From NCBI GenBank assembly GCA_043228905.1, contig JBHGNT010000017.1:4154001-4218000 (forward strand): a stretch of DNA of 64,000 nt, in the 5' to 3' direction. The stretch's first letter is position 1. The number at the start of each line of letters is the position of its first letter. Below the pieces are notes generated by a model. The model had not been told where the DNA came from and searched no databases. It worked only from the letters and a program-made list of their open reading frames with translations. A program made the translations under genes and the position numbers. Shown piece after piece: positions 11,221 to 22,275 of this stretch. Source of the DNA: Azolla caroliniana (taxonomy: Eukaryota; Polypodiophyta).

Positions 11221-12470
11221 TGTTGTCTTTGCGTCTCAGATGTAGCTAGGCATACGGGTGTGCATGCATGTTGTTAGACCATACATGATGCAACTTGCAC
11301 CTTCTTGCCATCTTGCATTCTTCACATGTGCCTTTGTCTGAGTATGGGGGTAGAATCTCCTTTAATATATTGTTCATGTATCATTTGATACTTCCAACTT
11401 GGGAAGTTGGTTTAATTAACCATCTCAATGTTCATTTGGGAGAGAACTACCCATTTGTGCATTCATATGGTTGGTGGAGGTTTTCTTCTCACTATCATAT
11501 TCCTTCAATCTTCACAAACACTCAAAATGTGGTGGAGCTCCTCCTCACACGAGCGATATAACAACACTACACGTTGATGTGTATGAGTTTGGTGCTCTTT
11601 GAACAAAGTTGTCAAGAAAAAGAAGCGTAGAAAGCAACGAACAACCCTCATGATATGATATCATGCAAAGAACTTGAGAATGTAAATCTACGGAGGATCA
11701 TGTGTGTATAGATGGATAGCAAAACGGATTAAATCGGAAATGTGTTATATCTTGCTAGGATCCACAAATCTGCAAAGTAAGTCTGTATGTATGTTTTGCT
11801 CTTGTTTTGCAGGAGAACTATTAAAACTTGTCCAAAGAGAAGGATTTTGATTGATTTGAGCACAAGACCTTTATAAAAGCAATCCTGTTTTGCTTTTATA
11901 GCTTTTAAAAAGAGAGAGCCTATTTTAGTTTTATAGCTATAAAAGCAATCCTATTTTGGCAACTACTAAATTTGGTAAGTACTCAGTCCTCTTCCTCCTC
12001 CTGCTGTCCTCCTGTGCAGAGATAAGTTCGCTTTCCCTCCTTTCCTTGCAATGCCAGGAAAGCATCCGTCTTCGCTGAAATGCAAGCAAAGCAGGAGATC
12101 AAAAGATGCGATGGAGCAGAAGAGGAAACAGAAGGAGAAAAGGAGATCGCATTTCTATTTCTATCCTGCAGATCCTCGCCTTTCGATTTCATGATTTATG
12201 CAGAGAAGAAAAGAAACAGAACCTTTAGGAAGACAAGACAGAAGAAAGAAACCTTGCTTACCTGATGTGATCTCCATTTCCTATATATATCTCCTTTCCT
12301 TTCCCTTCACTTGTAAAAGCTACCTCATTTGGCCTCTCCTTTGTAAAGCAAGCGACCTAACTTCCAATTTTCTTTGTATATCTCATCTTTGGGAACTGAT
12401 CCCCCCCGTTCTTTCTTCAAACACCTCCATTTCTCTGCTAGAAATGAAACGGAAGGAAGTGAAATGAAAT
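11221..12470. other. Spacer and likely 5' flank of the rhomboid gene
   Basis: No gene is recognised. A short duplicated motif (CTATTTTAGTTTTATAGC-like, 11870-11955) is visible. CTATATATATCTCC near 12282 could be a TATA element for the rhomboid gene about 190 bp downstream. Confidence 0.35.
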
Positions 12471-12799
12471 ATGAAATGCGATATTAATCATCTTCATCAT
12501 TATCTGGTTCCATGGCAAATAAAAGTTTCTAATTTATTGAGACAAGGATCAATGGTGAAAACGAGGACCAATATAAAAGGGAAAACGGTGGCCAATAGCA
12601 GAAAAGATGGTTTCGATCGGTCCAAGAATTGCTCTTTGTTTGTCCCATTCATCTCAACCGTTGATGTCATCCTCTTCATCTTGACCATGTATGTGAATAA
12701 TTGTCCTCAACATTCGGATAATTGTGTTTTGGAATTTCTCCGAAGATTCTCGTTCCAACCCTTGAGAGAGAATCCTCTCCTTGGTCCTTCATCGTCGGT
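12471..12799 (+). CDS. RBL-like: Rhomboid protease, exon 1
   Basis: This exon encodes the cytosolic N-terminus and first membrane segment: SLFVPFISTVDVILFILTMY followed by VNNCPQHSDNC and FSFQPLRENPLLGPSSS. That order is typical of plant secretory-pathway RBL proteins (polytopic serine proteases of Golgi and plasma membrane). The exon ends in phase 2 at TCGGT|GTAAGT and joins exon 2 in frame. The N-terminal start is uncertain: 12471 is the first Met, but the Met at 12552 (MVKTRTNIKGK) is equally plausible, and an additional upstream exon cannot be excluded. Confidence 0.82.
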
Positions 12800-14059
12800 G
12801 TAAGTTGATTCTCTCCTAATCTTTATATCTTAGAATCCGTTGCATGACACATATGGACATTCTTTCTAGCCATTTGGGCGTTGATGGCAAGAGCTATTCT
12901 ATCCCGATTTCTGGGGGACTTTGCATGAATATTGCATTTCATTCCCTTCTCATGGATTTCACTTTGTTTTTGAATCTATTTCGACGTCACCAGACTTATA
13001 GAATACCTGGAGAACACAAATCGTTTTCATCGTTGATGCTTAACATGATGCCGTGACAAGCTTACCTTCCACTCTATTTAGGTCTGCTGAAACACATTGA
13101 GAAGTTCATGTTTTGTTTATGCCCCAAGGTATAGGTGTATAAGAACAGAGACCTATGTGGAGAGATCCCTAATTGGACTAGAGTGACATATCTGTTTCAA
13201 CTATTTGGAGACCGTAAAGTTGTTAGAATAATACACCAATATCGGGCATGCAGTTTAGTAGAATTAATATATGGTGCGACAAATATACATAAAAAATAAG
13301 TATTTGAAGCCACAACCACGCGTTATTCTAATAACTTGCAACTAGGGTGGCCTCATGTATATATAGAATAGAATAGATTGTTTGTCACCCATGACCTATG
13401 AGACCAAATAAACATTTCATCTTGTATGTGACTCCTTCCTAAGAATGGGTGTTACTACTTTGTAGTATAAACTGTCTATGTGAAAATAATGCACACACTC
13501 TTTGAGAACCAAGGCTTATGGGGGTAGTAAGATGAGATGAGATATGTTTTGACATTTTACCTTGTATTGGACCCAACATTGAGGGTTAGCATTTGGAATG
13601 TAATATTCCAAAATTTTGACATTTTTGCCACTTGCCACTTGCCACTTAGTCCTCAGTGCCTCTATTATTCTATCCTCAATGATGACATACTTCATATCAT
13701 CACCTGGGAGCTCCAATAAATCTTTTACTCATCTATTAAACCATTTCATAATGTCAAGCACCCAACCAGGTGAGAGGATTTTGCTCTTATTAGTTTTTTA
13801 TACCTTACACCCTGATGTGGCGTGTTCTTGGACGTTTTTGACATACTTGTAATACTCTTTGCATAACTAGCACCTCTATGGGTTGAACAATTGTTGTAGT
13901 GGCATGGCAATATAGGATGTTTAGGATTTAATTCCCAATTTTCTACCTAAGTACAATTTTTGGAATTTCTCTATTTCATTCCATGTGACTGAATCGATAA
14001 TATTCGGAAAGCAAACTAGAATGTGGTTGAATGCAATCATTGTAGTTTGATAGTGTGCC

Positions 14060-14866
14060 CGAACTCGTTCAAGGCAAAATATGTATAATCGATGAGAAAC
14101 AGATAGATATCCCTTTTTATGTCCACGGGGAACTGAACTTGTACACTAAAGCGTGCATAGTCAACCACTCATCGCTTGTGCCCCAATGCCTCGTCTCACA
14201 TCGCAATGCATGTGAGATAAGTCGCATGGAAGCAATGGCTCGAATAGAAGCCAATGGAATGGGCTCTAACATGTATCGTTGTGTATGGTTTCCCCGTTCC
14301 GTGAAGAATATGGTTTTGTAATTATGTGCAACATGTGTAATATAATGCATGAAGCGTGAGCCTCCACATTTTTCCCATGTCATGTACATTGGCGTTGCAA
14401 AAAGGCCTCATTTATAGAGGAATCTAGTGATGCATCATGAAGCAAATGTGTTGCATCCAATCGGAACACAATTTTGCTTTTATGCGTCTTTTGGATCTTT
14501 TTGCTTGCTTCCAATGTGATTCTAGGAAGTCGATGTGAGGGACTTTTTTGAACCTTAAGCATGTATTCAACAACCCTTTCCATGGCCATGATCTCAATGG
14601 GAAGTGGTTCTGTCTCAAGGAGGAGGAGGATGTAAGGCGTTCATTTCTTAACTTGTAGAAACTTTGTAAGAAAATGTTTTTGGACATTTTCAAACTCTTT
14701 CCAAGTAAATTTAGGGATGCTACCACCCCATACTTCAACCGCATAGAGAAGCATTGGTGTCACCAAAGTGTCGAAAAGGTATTTCTTGAGGACCCAACAC
14801 TTAATATCTCCACGATTGCATGTGTTCTCAAATGCATAATATGCTCGCTTTCCCGCCTCTAAGCGA

Positions 14867-14870
<4 letters not shown>
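14060..14870 (-). mobile_element. LINE family A remnant in rhomboid intron 1
   Basis: Minus-strand frames read MAMERVVEYMLKVQKSP, HLLHDASLDSSINEAFLQRQ, CGGSRFMHYITHV, FFTERGNHTQRYMLEPIPL and SMRLISHALRCETRHWGTSD. This is the C-terminal part of a LINE reverse transcriptase, with the pre-CCHC motif (SMRL-SHALRCETG-W). It is broken by frameshifts and truncated at 14870 next to the GA repeat. Confidence 0.8.

Positions 14871-14924
<54 letters not shown>
14871..14924. repeat. (GA)27 microsatellite beside a splice acceptor
   Basis: A pure GA dinucleotide run at the truncated edge of the LINE-A remnant, directly upstream of rhomboid exon 2. Confidence 0.95.
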
Positions 14925-14926
<2 letters not shown>

Positions 14927-14935
14927 CTACATTAG

Positions 14936-15099
14936 GTTATTGAAGATGGGTGGGCTATCATCGGTAACAGTTGCTCATGGACATCAGTTTTGGCGGGTAT
15001 TCACTTGCATTTGGCTGCATGCAGGCCTTATTCATCTTTTTGTCAATATACTTAGCTTACTATTTATTGGAATTCGACTTGAACAAGAGTTTGGCTGTG
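14936..15099 (+). CDS. RBL-like: Rhomboid protease, exon 2
   Basis: Encodes [20 protein letters not shown] and then [20 protein letters not shown]. The [10 protein letters not shown] stretch is the conserved TM2 region whose His and Asn (His143 and Asn147, counting from 12471) stabilise the oxyanion in rhomboids. It ends IRLEQEFGC and splices at TGTG|GTAAGC in phase 1. The reading frame joins exon 1 as GPSSS-V-LLKMGGL, matching the family's GPSSSTLEKMGAL pattern (recalled from plant RBLs). Confidence 0.9.
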
Positions 15100-15189
15100 G
15101 TAAGCTGTGAGATACTAGTTCTCTTTGTGATGTTTGCATAGAATAGTTCAGTTTCCTACAATGTGCTGATAGTCTAATCTGTAACATAG

Positions 15190-15353
15190 AAAAAATAGGC
15201 AGCATATTTTTCCTGTCTGGTATTGGAGGCAGTCTCTTTGCAGAGATGTTTCTTGAACGCCGCGTCGCAGCCGGGGCATCTACTCCATTGTTTGGACTAC
15301 TGGGCGCTATGCTATCAGATCTGATCATCAACTGGTCCATCTATGAAATGAAG
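15190..15353 (+). CDS. RBL-like: Rhomboid protease, exon 3 (catalytic Ser)
   Basis: Encodes KIGSIFFLSGIGGSLFAEMF, then GASTPLFGLLGAMLSDLIIN. The catalytic serine is Ser195 in GAS. The usual GxSG motif is altered, because the Gly after Ser is replaced by Thr-Pro. The exon ends with complete codon AAG before GTTTCT and starts after CATAG. Confidence 0.9.
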
Positions 15354-15451
15354 GTTTCTTTCTCATATGGAGTAACAAAGCTTAAATCTTTTTATTTGCA
15401 CTCATTTCTAGACACGGTTTGATTAATATATATTTCTTTTTGGATTTTCAG

Positions 15452-15705
15452 TGTCCATCACTTGCTATATTTGCCTTGCTATCTGCAGGAAATTTCGCAA
15501 TTGGAATCTTTCCATACAATGATAGTATTTCTCACATTGGAGGCTTTATATTTGGGCTATTGTTAGGCTTTGTGCTTCTTATGAGGCCCCAGCATGATTG
15601 GGGCAATAATATCATCCAACGTGGAATTGAACCACAAAGAATATCAAAGTACAGAGCATACCAAATATTTCTTTGGGTTGCAGCCCTTCTCCTCTTAGTT
15701 ATAGG
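15452..15705 (+). CDS. RBL-like: Rhomboid protease, exon 4 (catalytic His)
   Basis: Encodes CPSLAIFALLSAGNFAIGIF, SISHIGGFIFGLLLGFVLL and RPQHDWGNN. The catalytic His is His247 in SHIGGF. Membrane segments alternate as in six/seven-TM plant RBLs. It ends with the hydrophobic FLWVAALLLLVIG and splices at ATAGG|GTAAAT (phase 2). Confidence 0.9.
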
Positions 15706-15825
15706 GTAAATATCTGAGTTACCTGATGCAAAACTCTAATGTTCTTTGCAATTAAAGCTTCTCAATAGATCAAGTGTGATTTCTCCATGTTCTTCAATCC
15801 ACAACTGATGTCGCATTGATTGCAG

Positions 15826-15976
15826 ATATTTCATGGATATATTTTTGGTTGTTCGAGGGGTAAGTGCTAATTGCAGCTGGTGTCATTACTTTTCTTGTGT
15901 GCCCTCCTCATGGTGGACTTGCGATGATGATGGTGGTCATGGTAGAGGCAGGGCAATATGTAATGTGAGTAAATGA
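15826..15976 (+). CDS. RBL-like: Rhomboid protease, exon 5 (C-terminus)
   Basis: Encodes YFMDIFLVVRGVSANCSWC, then HYFSCVPSSWWTCDDDGG and a stop at 15974-15976. The Cys-rich CxWCHYxSC...W-TC tail is diagnostic of plant RBL1-4-type rhomboids. The assembled protein is 353 residues from the 12471 start, a normal length. Catalytic Ser, His and TM2 residues are all present, so the enzyme is probably active apart from the unusual GAST motif. Confidence 0.88.
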
Positions 15977-17425
15977 GTTCCATTGGTTAATTGTTGTTTT
16001 TAAACAGATAATCTGCATTTATTATTTACACTTTTTAAATGCTTGCTGCAGTATGTAATTAGTGGCAATTACATGTATATGAGATGTGAGAGTAACCTAA
16101 GAACACAGTTATACAATGGTATCTTCTCAGGCTCAACCTTGAAGCTTCTATGCTCAAAGCTTTGTAGTTGATTTGGAAGCAAAGGTATAATCCCACTGAA
16201 GGAACCCAAATTGATTTGGTACTCTACTTAACAAGCAATTGGGCCATGTTTCTGGAAAGTTTTCACCTCGAGAAACATTGGATCCGTCCTAAATGCTCAG
16301 CTTGAAATGGCATTGGCCAAAGATATCTTCAGGGTCATAATTCTCCCAGTTTTTTTAATTCTCACGTTTTTGCCTTCATAAAACAGAGGGGATAATGAGA
16401 CCATAAATAAGAACATCCTTCATTTCCATCATTCATAACCTCTTAAAAGATAAAGACTCAAAAGCAACACGTTATGCTGATTGATTATTCATGCATATAC
16501 CTGAGGTGCTGTTGGCATTATTTACTTACCTTTCTTATCCCACCTAACAAATCCACATCCGAAGTTTTCTTGTAAGGAAGACAACAAGCTACTTGTTCGC
16601 CCATATACACGGGGGTGATATTGGCATTATTTATTCACCTTTCTTATCCAATGTAACAAATCCACATTCTACCTTTTTCTCCAAGGAAGACAACAAAGAA
16701 AAATCAATGTTTGACTACAGGGTGCAATTCTTTTGCTGATGGAATTTCTCTGCTGCCCTAAAGCTTGGAAGTTTGTATGCTTTCTACAAGTTTACAGTTG
16801 GAATAGACTTAACGATTGACAGTCTATGCGATGGCTTTGAAACAAATAAAAAAGCATTTATGATGTATTTGGAAAGTGAAAAACATGCAAATAATTTAAA
16901 AGATTGGACATTGAAGGAAGAGGGGCAATACCCATTAGACTAGAGCATGCAAATAGCTTAAAAGATTGGATATTGAGGGAAGAGAGGCAATATATTCTTA
17001 GAGGATGCAAATTTCATACGTCATTGCTGAATGCATCAAACATACATGACGTTGCAATACAAATCATTGCGTGGTTCTAACAATGTTATTGGTAATGGTT
17101 AACCTTAGTCCTTGCATTTAGACAAAGATAATGTAATGGTAATAACCACGAGATTGGAGAATCCCTCACCATTTAACTCTTCAAACCAAAGATAATGAGA
17201 TAATAAAAAATATAATTACAAATGTGACTAGTGTCATGCATGAGGGTCGTAATTAGTGTACTTCTCCCTATTGCGTTTTTTTGTTGCTTGGCTCATCTAG
17301 CCTAGGTTAGAGTCATGTGCACAAAATCTAGTCAAATCCATTGATGTTACATGTGATGTTGTTGAGGAGATAGTGGTAGATGGTTGTATCATATTTGATG
17401 AAATAAACGATGCGATGTCTCAAGC
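15977..17425. other. Intergenic spacer with small duplications
   Basis: Contains the rhomboid 3' flank. Two imperfect direct duplications are visible: ~110 bp around 16500-16700 (GGCATTATTTA...CACCTTTCTTATCC) and ~70 bp around 16880-16995 (CATGCAAATA...TTAAAAGATTGG). No gene seen. Confidence 0.5.
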
Positions 17426-17617
17426 ACGATTAGGCAAGGTTGAATAAGTGTGAACTTCCCTATTTCTAATTTTGGGCGATAAGAGGGACAACATTCTCAT
17501 ATAAGTATAAAAGGCACATGACGATTAGGCAAGGTTGAATAAGTGTGAACTTCCCTATTTCTAATTTTGGGCGATAAGAGGGACAACATTCTCAGATAAG
17601 TATAAAAGGCACATGAG
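17426..17617. repeat. Perfect-to-near-perfect 95-bp tandem duplication
   Basis: The unit beginning ACGATTAGGCAAGG and ending AAAAGGCACATG occurs at 17426-17520 and again at 17521 onward with a single visible mismatch (CTCATATA versus CTCAGATA). The near identity implies a recent event. Confidence 0.95.
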
Positions 17618-18405
17618 GAGCCTAATAGAAGCATCTATGGTGATGGAAGGTGAAGATGAGTAGTGAACACGATGCTTTCTTGGTGATATGTTCTCTTTAG
17701 AAGGTGCGGTTGAGGGCAACCATATCAATACCAATAAGAGCATACATGCAAAAGAGTATATGACCATGATTTCTAATCTAGCGGACTTTGCAATCTAGAT
17801 GTGTTGTAAGGCCATATCCTTGTAAGAAGAGAAAAAGCACAAGGTTATGACCAACTCTGATTTGAATCTCCATAAACGATTTCAAGGGTGTCATAATCAA
17901 TGATAAGGCCATGGGATTGCATACGTATCTTTGTGTGAGAGAGCCGGAAACATCATGAACGTGCACTAGCAGTAGCAAAATGCTGCATGAGATAGGGAAA
18001 GAAGAAGAACAAATCTCAACTTCTTGTAGGTCATCTCTTAGGTAGCTCGTCCTCGACTTCTTGTAGGTGTAGGTCATCTCTTAGGCAGCTCGTCGGATGT
18101 CATCTGTAGCTTTGAGTTAAAGATTGGGGGGGGGGGGGGTCTACGGGGGCAAGCCGGAAAAGCATTACGTTCGTGGGTGGGATCCACGGGAGACAAGGCA
18201 AGCTGGGGTGGGTTATGATGATCCTTAATAACAGGTTTCAACGCGGAGGGGTGCACCGTGGATCCCTCCGAGAGGAAATAAAGTCAAAAAGAGGAAGAAG
18301 GTTCTTCAAGGGAGGTCACTTAAAAGAAGAAAAAAAAGGAGAAAGGAGAGAGAAAGAAAAAGGGGCCATGAAAATGAACAGGCAAGACTCATTTGGATAA
18401 TGCAA

Positions 18406-18436
<31 letters not shown>

Positions 18437-18831
18437 CAGCACGTGCTGTTTTCATCCACGTTTTGCTTTTTGCTTTTTGCTTTTGGCGTTTTGCTTTTGC
18501 CTTTTGCCTTTTTTCTCCTTCTCCCTTTTCTGATATTGCCTTTCTGTCTGTCTGTCTGTGTGTGGCTTCAAGCGTAAGGCTCGTGATGCTGACATTGACG
18601 CCCTTCCCTGCCTCACCCTCCTCCTCCTCCTGTTGCCGCAACAGATAAATGCAGCCGATCACAAGCTTCCATTGCTGAATCATCCATCCATCCATCCATC
18701 CATCCATCACTCGCAGAAGACACCACTGATCTTCTTCTTCATCATCTTCTTCTTCTCATCAACGCAGCTCCCCCCTCCCCCTCCTTTTTGAAATCTCTCG
18801 ATTTATGTAGAAACCTTCCATCAGTATAGCT
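17618..18831. other. Spacer and promoter/leader of the copper ATPase gene
   Basis: Low-complexity tracts dominate: a G-run at 18127-18140, an A-rich block at 18400-18437, TTTTGC repeats at 18462-18510, TCTG repeats near 18545 and CATC repeats near 18682. The last few hundred bases are pyrimidine-rich, as expected of a 5' leader. No independent gene recognised. Confidence 0.5.
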
Positions 18832-19564
18832 ATGGCCTGCTCTCAAGCTCTTAACCTTCGCCATTTTGACAATTCGTCCCAGCAGAAAGCTTTACACGGG
18901 CCTTACTCAGGCCTCCTCCTCCTTGGCTACCCTTCTTTAAGAAGACCTTCTTCTTTTTTATCATCATCATCATCATCATTGTTGTTGAAGCTTCAGGTAA
19001 AGACATATTTGCAAAGATTTGCTGGCAATAAAGTTGGCATAAGAAACAGATCTACTGTTTCCGTGCAAGCGCAGCCATGGGAGAGCTCTGATCAATCCGT
19101 ATCTTCTTCTTCTTCTTCTTCGAATGTTGGTGTGGTTTCGGCATCAGACAACGCAGATTCTTTATCTGTGGTTCTGGACGTGGAAGGGATGATGTGTGGA
19201 GCATGTGTCGCACGTGTCCGAAACATGTTAAAATCTCAACCTAATGTTGAATCTGTGGCCGTGAACATGCTTACAGAGACAGCAGTTATTCGTCTTTCAT
19301 CATCATCTAGTTTCCATGACAGCTTTTCTTCTGCGAATTCGCTCGCTTCTCGCCTCACTGAATGTGGCTTCCCTTCAAAGAAACGGGAAGCAACAGAAGA
19401 TAGAAGGTCTCAAGAGAAAATATTGGATTTGGCCAAAAAACGAGAGATTTCTCTGAGTCGAAGCAATGCTCGTGTGGCTTTTGCTTGGACACTTGTTGCT
19501 CTGTGCTGCGGAACACATGCCACTCATTGGCTACACTCCCTAGGAATCCATTTTGCTGGTCATG
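18832..19564 (+). CDS. PAA2/HMA8: Chloroplast Cu(+)-transporting P1B-ATPase, exon 1 (transit peptide and HMA domain)
   Basis: The first of 17 exons of a thylakoid-type copper ATPase (total 925 residues), which delivers Cu(I) toward plastocyanin. Residues 1-~80 are Ser-rich and basic (transit peptide). The HMA metal-binding domain spans ~111-185 with GMMCGACV; copper ligands Cys122 and Cys125. SRLTECGF and later RVAFAWTLVALCCGTHATHW match PAA2/HMA8 rather than PAA1/HMA6. The exon ends GGTCATG|GTACGA in phase 1. The start is the first Met after the pyrimidine-rich leader. Confidence 0.93.
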
Positions 19565-19961
19565 GTACGACTATTACTTTTATGCTGGACGATGTCTTAT
19601 GCTAACTATTTGTTAATTAATGTTAGGTATGTCATCAGTCTTAAATACTGCCTTTAACTTTTGGCATTTGGCCTAATATATGATCCTCTGATAGCTATGC
19701 AAAAAAACTTAAAACTACATTTGATATTAGGCCTAGTTAGGCATTTGTTTTTTCTTTGATTAAGGGTATGTCTACCATTCATCGATGGTTTGATCATGTA
19801 AAATTTAGAGCTATCTTCCGTCTCTAGGCATGTTAAAGCATAACAGACATCCATCCATCTATACTTACATCCATGTATCAATGCGTGCATGCATTCGTGC
19901 ATACATACATACACATGTTTCTTATCATATCTCACAGGATTGTTGGATATGTTTCTATCAG

Positions 19962-20039
19962 GCTCACCAATTGCCTTTCTTCACAATCCGTTCTTCAAGT
20001 GTATGGTTGCTCTGACTACTCTGATTGGTCCAGCTCGGG
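19962..20039 (+). CDS. PAA2/HMA8: Cu-ATPase exon 2
   Basis: Encodes SPIAFLHNPFFKCMVALTTL then IGPAR, part of the TM1-TM2 region. Acceptor TTCTATCAG, donor G|GTATGT. Phase 1 at both ends joins exons 1 and 3. Confidence 0.9.
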
Positions 20040-20310
20040 GTATGTGTCTACTGCACATGTTTTAAAAATGCAAGCTTTTCATAACTGCTAAAAGGAACAA
20101 TAAATTGTTGCAGTTATGTTTAATCCACAAAATTCTTTTGAACTATATTTATGTTTCTCCATACTTATTTACACCTTATGTTTTGTTTTCCTAAGCAATG
20201 ATGACAAATGCTTTCTTTGCTTCAAATCAAGTTTGGTACTACCTGTAAATCACTACAAAAGCTAGAATAACTTTTAATTCGTATTAAATTTTCTGGTTGA
20301 TTAGAACTAG

Positions 20311-20402
20311 TTGTAGATGGATACAAAGCTTTTTTGAAGAGGTCGCCCAACATGAACACACTTGTGGGTGTTGGTGCAACTGCTGCTTTCTTAATAAGCA
20401 CT
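20311..20402 (+). CDS. PAA2/HMA8: Cu-ATPase exon 3
   Basis: Encodes VVDGYKAFLKRSPNMNTLVG then VGATAAFLIST. The SPNMN-LVG motif is typical of P1B-ATPase TM3. Acceptor GAACTAG, donor ACT|GTAAGG. Confidence 0.92.
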
Positions 20403-20516
20403 GTAAGGTCCATGTTTGGTTGGTTATATTCACTCAAAGTTCTGTCTGCAAATGTTTGTGCCTTTTTGACAGACTTGATATCAAATGAACCTATTAACTT
20501 TATTGTTTTTATGTAG

Positions 20517-20570
20517 GCTTCACTGGCGAATCCTGGTCTTCATTGGGATGCCTCGTTTTTTGATGAGCCA
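20517..20570 (+). CDS. PAA2/HMA8: Cu-ATPase exon 4
   Basis: Encodes ASLANPGLHWDASFFDEP, the lumenal loop before TM4. The 18-codon exon is flanked by TTATGTAG and GTATGT. Confidence 0.92.
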
Positions 20571-20681
20571 GTATGTCTTCTTTTGGGTTGTATCACTCTG
20601 CCTATTAAAAATGAAATATCAGATTTAGATTCTTACGATTCTATAAAATTATGGTGAATGTTGCTAAAATATTATGATTAG

Positions 20682-20768
20682 GTCATGCTTCTTGCTTTTG
20701 TTCTCTTGGGAAGAGCACTTGAAGAGCGAGCAAGAATCCAAGCTTCCAGTGACATGCATGACCTTTTG
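20682..20768 (+). CDS. PAA2/HMA8: Cu-ATPase exon 5
   Basis: Encodes VMLLAFVLLGRALEERARIQ then ASSDMHDLL. The LLGR-LEE-A motif leads into the actuator domain. Exactly 29 codons between AG and GT. Confidence 0.93.
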
Positions 20769-20848
20769 GTAATCAATTCAAATGGTTATCTAATTGACTA
20801 GAATTTCTCTAGAAAAGTTATCTTATGGTGTTTGTTTCTCGAGAACAG

Positions 20849-21016
20849 TCTCTTGTACCTCCGGAGTCACGTTTGGTGGTGGAAGAGGATGACGGGACAT
20901 CCCCTCCATCAGGGGAACTTCTTACAGCCCACACCATATCTGTAACTGTACCAACAAGTCAAATACGACCTGGTGATTCTGTACTTGTATTTCCCGGCGA
21001 GACTATTCCTGTGGAT
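20849..21016 (+). CDS. PAA2/HMA8: Cu-ATPase exon 6
   Basis: Encodes the first part of the actuator domain, ending IRPGDSVLVFPGETIPVD, a canonical P1B-ATPase signature. 56 codons; donor GAT|GTGAGC. Confidence 0.93.
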
Positions 21017-21120
21017 GTGAGCTCCAATGCAAATATTCTAATCATCAGATTGATTGTATGCCAATGTATTTTAGTCTTCTTATGGTTTGGCTAAAGTAAC
21101 AGGAAACCTTGTTGTGACAG

Positions 21121-21231
21121 GGTTCTGTAATTGCTGGAAGGAGTGCAGTAGATGAATCAATGCTTACTGGTGAGCCGATGCCGGTACCAAAGCTTACGGG
21201 TACAACAGTCTCTGCAGGAACAATGAACTGG
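21121..21231 (+). CDS. PAA2/HMA8: Cu-ATPase exon 7 (TGE phosphatase loop)
   Basis: Encodes GSVIAGRSAVDESMLTGEP and then KLTGTTVSAGTMNW. The TGE loop needed for dephosphorylation is at residues 420-422. Followed by the 1.7-kb intron 7, which contains a LINE fragment. Confidence 0.95.
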
Positions 21232-21659
21232 GTATATAAATCTAGAATGATTATAACGAGGCTAACTCTTTCACATGTTAAAATTTGTCATATATTTGAA
21301 CATCTATAAGGGTACAAGAGTTCAAAATGAAGATGATAGAAGCAAGGGAGTATATAGCTTAGCGGGAGATTGAGAGATTTTGTCCTCCATTGCAAAGGCA
21401 TTTAATGATGACATATATTGCACAGACACAAATCTGATCAAAGATTAGTGCTCATCCATGAGAAGTAAAAATAGAAACATGGCATCAGCATGTAAACAAC
21501 ACATATACCAATACAAATAATTACAAGTTTGAGCTGCAACGTCAAATTGCGTTACAGGGGAGAGTAGTTAGGATTACAATGTTCTCTTTTAAGCTTCTTG
21601 AATGAATTGCATTATGTTCCCAGAAGTTTCTTCCTAAAGAGATGCATTGATTTATTGTG

Positions 21660-22275
21660 GCTAGGAGGAAAGAAAGATATATTAATGTTTTTTAAGAGAC
21701 CAAAATGGCCTATAAGAACCAAACAAAAGATTAAATCTTTAAATGTTGTCTCGTTTTTGAGAACAACAAACCAAAATAATTTTAACCAAGTAAAAAAGTA
21801 AATAAAAATAAAGGCGACAAAAGAATCTTGTTACTACACATAAGATTCTCAAATTAGATTGTAATTTCTGTCTTCGAAAGATCTAGATTGGAGGAACCTT
21901 TGAAGTGAGGGAAGCACCTGTGCTGGCGGGAGATAATGGCCTTTTTGTGTCAATGACAAGGGTGGTGAGATCATGTTCCATGAGGCCGGGGCCTATGTGC
22001 ATGACAAATAGCTATTGCCTAATGTATTGTATCCCCTTCGCAATGTCTTGGTCGGGAGCCCACTTGTGTAGTCTTGATTGACTTGTAGCATGAGTAGGAA
22101 TGACGGGGCCAAAGAAAGTTGTGATTGTTCTTTGTTGATGAGCTTTGCATGATTGTATTGTTGTCCAACAATTTCTCCTTGTGTCTCTTGAGTTCTTGCA
22201 AGAATAATCCCAAGCATCGTTGGTCCTCATAGTCCCTTACCAAAGCCTTGATTTACAAGGCAATGGTATCTCCCT
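21660..22275 (-). mobile_element. LINE family B 3' fragment in intron 7
   Basis: The minus strand carries the 3' end of a LINE: short RT C-terminal pieces with in-frame breaks (RCLGLFLQELKRHKEKLLDN, 22019-22243 region), then a 3' tail including AGGCCATTTTGGTCTCTTAA. It is antisense to the host gene. Similar copies lie at 23.3, 24.2 and 29.6 kb. Confidence 0.75.

Larger units (their letters stand above)
12800..14935 (+). other. Intron 1 of the rhomboid gene (with LINE insertion)
   Basis: Phase-2 intron of ~2.1 kb, donor GTAAGT, acceptor CTACATTAG. Its 3' third is a LINE-A remnant and a 27-unit GA repeat that ends 11 nt before the acceptor dinucleotide, where a pyrimidine tract would normally be. 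Confidence 0.8.

Noticed and set aside
18306-18710. 134-residue minus-strand frame upstream of the Cu-ATPase
   Set aside because: Composed of poly-A/poly-T, TTTTGC and CATC low-complexity tracts.
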